A stretch of 64,000 nucleotides of DNA from Apostichopus japonicus (taxonomy: Eukaryota; Echinodermata; Holothuroidea; Aspidochirotida; Stichopodidae), in contig NC_092563.1 in assembly GCF_037975245.1 (NCBI RefSeq), positions 2,779,501-2,843,500 on the forward strand. The letters run 5' to 3'. The notes beneath the pieces were generated by a model. The model did not search any database. It was not told the origin of the DNA and saw nothing but the letters and a program-made list of their open reading frames with translations. The position numbers and the translations under genes are program-made. Every line of letters starts with the position of its first letter. Within the stretch, counting starts at the first letter, position 1. Below are positions 63,007-64,000 of the stretch, in pieces.

Positions 63007-64000
63007 GAATTTTCATATTTGTTGATATTTTGTGAATGTTTCTGGCAACAGCAGAGTGAATGATGTCATCACAACCATTCAGCTGTAAAATATGTTTTTT
63101 TTTCTTCTTTTTCTCAATAATACTTAACTCACTTATTTCCCGATGAAAATAATATTTCTACAAAGTAAAGTTACATTTTGATGAAATCGTAATTACAGAG
63201 AACAACGACAGCCAAAGTAAACTAAGTTCACATTTTTAAGGATAAATCAACAATAGGAACAACAGACCACCCACTGTGATCCACAGTCTTTCAAAAGTAT
63301 CGAGGGAGGGGTTTAACCTGCCAAACAGGTTTACATTCCATCGACGACCATATATGAGTCAGGGAACAAAGGGTATTGAGATTGAGTTTTCAACCGTAAC
63401 ATTGTATAATTATTCCTCACTGTTTCATTATCTGCCAACGTAATAAGCCTATTAACCAATTAGTCACATGCTTTAGATAATACAACCATTGGGCACTTTT
63501 TCTACAGTTAGACCCACTGAATGTTTCACTCTGGTGGTTGTAGCTCTGAGCAGTACGAATACTGTGAAAGTATTTATCCTTATGTCAAAGAAATTTCTTG
63601 GGAGCGGTTTTTAATGTTTTAAATGATTCAACAAGACATATTTGTGTCTGTTTGCACACCTGTATGATGAAAACACTGCATTACAATGATAATTTAAAAC
63701 TGATTAAAGGGACATATCAGTGGTAGAAAATTACCATCTCATCTCAAAGAGGAAAAATATAGTACCCAATTAAGCCGAGACGCTATCTCATTATCTTGTC
63801 TGTCCTAAGTTGGGATATTGTTGATTGAATGTAACCCTATTTTTTGATTGGGGGCGAAACCCTCGGTTCATTCCAGGTTTTGGCCTGACCACAGCTGGGT
63901 GGTTTGTGATGTCATCACATGACAATCGTAAGCTTCTGTTATAGGATGAAAGCTGTTTGAAGAATCGCTTAATTCTTAAAACAATAACTTTCCCTAAATT
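62165..64000. other. PHKB intron to window end
   Basis: (TA)n microsatellite at 62896-63007; otherwise nothing recognised. I looked for the next PHKB segment (about the QYWKMHGRP block) and did not see it. Confidence 0.5.
62896..63007. repeat. TA microsatellite
   Basis: About 112 bp of (TA)n with TG and TTTA interruptions. Confidence 0.95.

Overview
The window is metazoan genomic DNA: AT-rich, with spliced genes, GT-AG introns, long TA microsatellites, LINE/SINE debris and DNA-transposon remnants. A secreted protein built from one-exon HYR domains is typical of deuterostome marine invertebrates. I infer an echinoderm, perhaps a sea cucumber or sea urchin; this rests on domain architecture only.

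Region 1 (about 1-24,600, minus strand) is the 5' part of a secreted extracellular-matrix or adhesion-type gene. I resolve nine exons: a signal-peptide exon (24,518-24,596), a six-cysteine EGF-like exon, a 426-bp CUB-like exon and six HYR exons of 249-258 bp. Every internal exon has phase-1 introns on both sides, so each is a shufflable cassette. The gene runs out of the left edge. A 600-bp near-identical duplication at 1-602 and 1330-1932 indicates recent tandem duplication of a HYR cassette. The first intron (10.9 kb) is filled with transposon remnants.

Region 2 (24,600-30,745) lies between two head-to-head genes. It holds tRNA-derived SINE copies, TA arrays and a telomere-like repeat block. 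The 5' exon(s) of the next gene probably also lie here, but I could not recognise them.

Region 3 (30,746 to the right edge, plus strand) is the glycogen phosphorylase kinase regulatory subunit beta gene (PHKB). Eleven exons give about 541 contiguous codons covering the N-terminal glucoamylase-like half. The introns are large and repeat-laden. The 11.8-kb intron between exons 38,404-38,601 and 50,398-50,533 carries a 7.2-kb higher-order minisatellite (81-91 bp monomers, with a 1,662-bp supra-unit repeated twice). The 8.1-kb intron carries a 1.3-kb polypyrimidine minisatellite and, just after it, a sequence with all core elements of a type I hammerhead ribozyme (57,513-57,554).

No functional link between the two genes is evident. 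PHKB acts in glycogen mobilisation in the cytosol; the HYR protein is extracellular. The most notable signals are the intronic hammerhead ribozyme, the higher-order minisatellite, a TTAA-flanked inverted-repeat element carrying a decayed P2X7-C-terminal-like gene, a five-copy tRNA-SINE family, and the expanding HYR exon array.
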